Part shown: piece by piece, positions 61,406 to 64,000 of the stretch
Position numbering within the stretch: position 1 is the first letter of the stretch
How the letters are laid out: every line of letters starts with the position of its first letter
Assembly: GCA_024362935.1 (NCBI GenBank)
Contig: JANCRA010000004.1
Location: 25,659,121-25,723,120, forward strand
Origin: Setophaga petechia
Lineage: Eukaryota; Chordata; Aves; Passeriformes; Parulidae
Reading direction: 5' to 3'
DNA length: 64,000 bases
Translations under genes and position numbers: made by a program
Notes under the pieces: model-generated
The model's input: the letters and a program-made list of their open reading frames with translations, nothing else
The model's database searches: none
Told to the model about the DNA's origin: nothing

Positions 61406-64000
61406 CTGAACATGAACCGAACCAAACCAAGCACCCAAACTTCCCTCATCACAGAACCTCCTTTTCTATCAACTTGTCTACTGCTTGAGTGGAATACAGA
61501 GAAACCTATTTCCTTAAAATTCATTTCCTTTGGGGAAAAAAATAGGTAAAGATTAATTCAAAGTTTCACCATGGAATTAGCAGCATTTTGTACCAGTTAT
61601 ATACTGTGAGATATCGGTGATGAGGATGCTGCATATACACCAAGCCTTGGCACTTTCTTTTTTAGAAATTTAAGTTCTGCAATTAACAGATACATTATAA
61701 AATAATTCCCCCATGTCCAAGCATGAACAGAAGCACATACATTAAACTGTACATAGCAAGTTAGAACATTAATCCTCTCATCAGAGGAGTCACTTATGAC
61801 CTGTAATATAGAAAAAAGCATGTATTCCTTTGTATTAGTGTATCAAGGAATAGCTTTTACTTCCACCTGCATGTACTAGAATTACAAAATTAAAAAATGA
61901 ATCAAAAAATGCTCCTGCCAGAGCATAATCTTTCTCCAGCTAAACTGTGGGAATTGGGAGGGAAAGCAACAGGGACACAACCTGTTTACATGCAGAGAAA
62001 AATGACTACTCACTTTTCTTCCTTCAATTAAATAATGAATGAACGTAAGGGGGTTTATAATTCCAACAATGCTTCTATAATAGTCATGCAACTGCTAAAT
62101 TCAAGCTTTCCCCCTGGCTTAGACAGGTATACAAAAAGAAGACATATGTTCCATATCTTTATCTCAAGTATTTGAACATAAAGTAAAATGCTGACTGTGT
62201 TATTGATATCCAGAGCTACTCATACAGTTAGATTCTAATTCTTATACTAAGAATTTTTATAAGAATCTCTAATATTTATTTAGTAATGAAAAACATACCT
62301 TTCATTGAAATCCCACAGTTCTACAGAGTTAAAGCATTTCTGCATTAGCATAAGGAAACAGAGGAACAAACAAAATTTATGCAATGATGGTCCATAATCT
62401 ACTGAAAAGAATCCCAAAAAAGTATTTTCTGTTCAGTTTATATTACACATATTTACCTTTATATGAACTCTAATGACAGCTTAATAAGTGTAAGCAAAAA
62501 AATCTGTGAAAAGTATTCACAGAGTCCACAGTAAAAGCAAACCTGTAAATGAAAGAATGCACTTCTCTGGCATAAAAGAAAAGAGTCTCATACTTTTCCC
62601 CCTCCTCTCTCTCTGACTACTCACACTCAGAAATAGCCACAAAATAAAATCTTCAGAATAAAGATGTATTTATGGCACTAAGTACATCTGACATAAAAAG
62701 AAAAATGCATTCTTCAGAAGAATAAAAATAACTTCATGACATCCACATCAACATTTACACGTTTTTGTTGTACATTATCTTAACACACTCCCACAGATAC
62801 TTGTCCCTGGAGTCCATTGACAAGGCTTCATGCTATTCACAGGCATTAAATCAGGCCATTCATTCTTTGCAAACAAGAAGAGATAAGTTTCCTCAGAAAC
62901 ATCTAGAGCAAAGACTTTTGCTCATTCACTCAAACTCATACCACAGCAACAATTAGCTATGTGGGCATTTAGACTGAAGACAGGGAACTGACATTCAAAT
63001 CAATGAGACAATGATTTGTGAAATTTTCAGTCAATTATTCCTGCATATCTTATGAGGACTTACTTTTTAATGTGCTACAGAGGATCCCCTGACTTGTCAA
63101 TAATGCCTGTCACATCCATTCACAAAAACCTCCCAGTTTTACCCCAGCATGAAATTAAAGACGTATTTTTCTCTTATCTTATGGGAAGAGAGCTTCTTAT
63201 GAAAGTGGTCAGTTGATGATAAATAAGAACTTCTAATGTACAGCATAGAAAAAAAATACTAGCTAGTGGTATGTCTCTTGGCCTCTTCTACTTGGACACT
63301 CACTTATGTCAATTTAGTTGATACCTTACCTGGAATACTTCAATACTGTCACACAGTTAATCAAGATTTAAAAAAAAAAAAAATGTCCAATTAATCTATT
63401 AATAGGGAGGAAGGACAGCACTACAATTTGGCTTCAGGAGTCAGAAGTCTAAGAATCCAATTCTCACGTCTGACACATGACACTAAAGACATTAAGTTAG
63501 TTAAGTTTATTCTGCTTCACCTCTGCAGAAGCTTGATTACTTCTGCTCTAATTTTAAAGGATAGTACATTTACTTATATACTTGTTTACTTAAAAAAAAA
63601 CAAACAAAAAACCCCCAAACTAAAACCAAATATCTGGTAACATCAGATTTACTCTATTTACATGGGGTTTTTTAAATTTATTACTCTCAAAGATTTACAA
63701 AGTTCCTTTTACCACAGTAGCCTTGTGGGCTTTATTTTGCAGGATTACCATAAATGATGCTGCGCAGACTACACTTGAGCAAGTAATAATAATGTGTTCT
63801 TAGAGTGTGTCCAGTAATACCTGTACAACTCATCACTAGTAAAATCATGAAACTATAGCTCACAATATTGCTTAGAAACACACTTTCTACTGGAAGTTAA
63901 AAATGCATGGAGAAGTACTATGTCACAACCCTGCAACCATATGCAAGGCTGACAGTTAAAAAACTAACAGAAACCTCTCACAAACAGCATCTGACATGAG

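Larger units (their letters stand above)
52421..64000 (-). other. FANCC intron 1 (partial) or upstream region
   Basis: By FANCC structure this is the intron between the non-coding first exon and exon 2, but I cannot see the first exon or a CpG-island promoter. It holds a tRNA-headed SINE (55270-55404), two CR1 pieces, a templated insertion (57777-57880) and simple repeats. Between these the sequence is AT-rich and featureless. Confidence 0.65.

Noticed and set aside
1..64000. CRISPR arrays, bacterial operons, prophage or origin-like features
   Set aside because: The window is vertebrate intron-rich DNA; no regular spaced repeats or prokaryotic gene organisation are present.

Overview
This window is vertebrate nuclear DNA, almost certainly from a bird and probably a songbird. 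It is AT-rich with long introns and is seeded with CR1 LINE fragments whose 3' ends carry the usual avian endings. It also holds LTR remnants and one short element with a tRNA-like head and a CR1 tail, which is the layout of the passerine SINE TguSINE1.

The window is dominated by one gene, FANCC, on the minus strand. I identified it by translating ten consecutive exons and comparing them with the human FANCC protein from memory. The exons are 2 to 11 in human numbering, at 52411-52247, 50215-50131, 44439-44345, 20161-20042, 19245-19181, 17112-16948, 14004-13848, 6699-6647, 4066-3967 and 539-464. All have GT/AG splice sites, their phases chain without a break, and the reading frame is open for 1081 nt (360 codons plus one base). 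Their lengths of 165, 85, 95, 120, 65, 165, 157, 53, 100 and 76 nt equal the human exon lengths as I remember them, except exon 5, which is 9 nt longer. The start codon is in the first of these exons. The last third of the protein lies beyond base 1, and the promoter with the non-coding first exon is not recognised and probably lies beyond base 64000. FANCC is on the Z chromosome in chicken, so this window is probably Z-linked (inference).

Layout: 1-463 is intron 11. 540-19180 holds introns 10 to 6, with CR1 copies at about 1250-2172 and 9545-11410 and a CpG-rich patch near 7868-8050. 20162-44344 is the 24-kb intron 4. It contains three CR1 pieces on the plus strand, a 163-bp tandem duplication, a rearranged endogenous-retrovirus remnant (27776-29337), a CR1 tail on a GC-rich head (36279-36558), a CpG-rich patch near 39123-39246, several near-perfect palindromes and a complete solo LTR (43124-43882). 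Introns 3 and 2 follow, the latter with an LTR-like element in the gene's own orientation. 52421-64000 is intron 1, with a SINE, two CR1 pieces and a small templated insertion.

I see no other convincing protein-coding gene, no tRNA or rRNA gene and no CRISPR array. The most unusual object is the element at 27776-29337. It has a 5-bp target-site duplication, yet both of its ends carry the same terminal sequence in inverted orientation, and it contains a hairpin with 26-nt arms.
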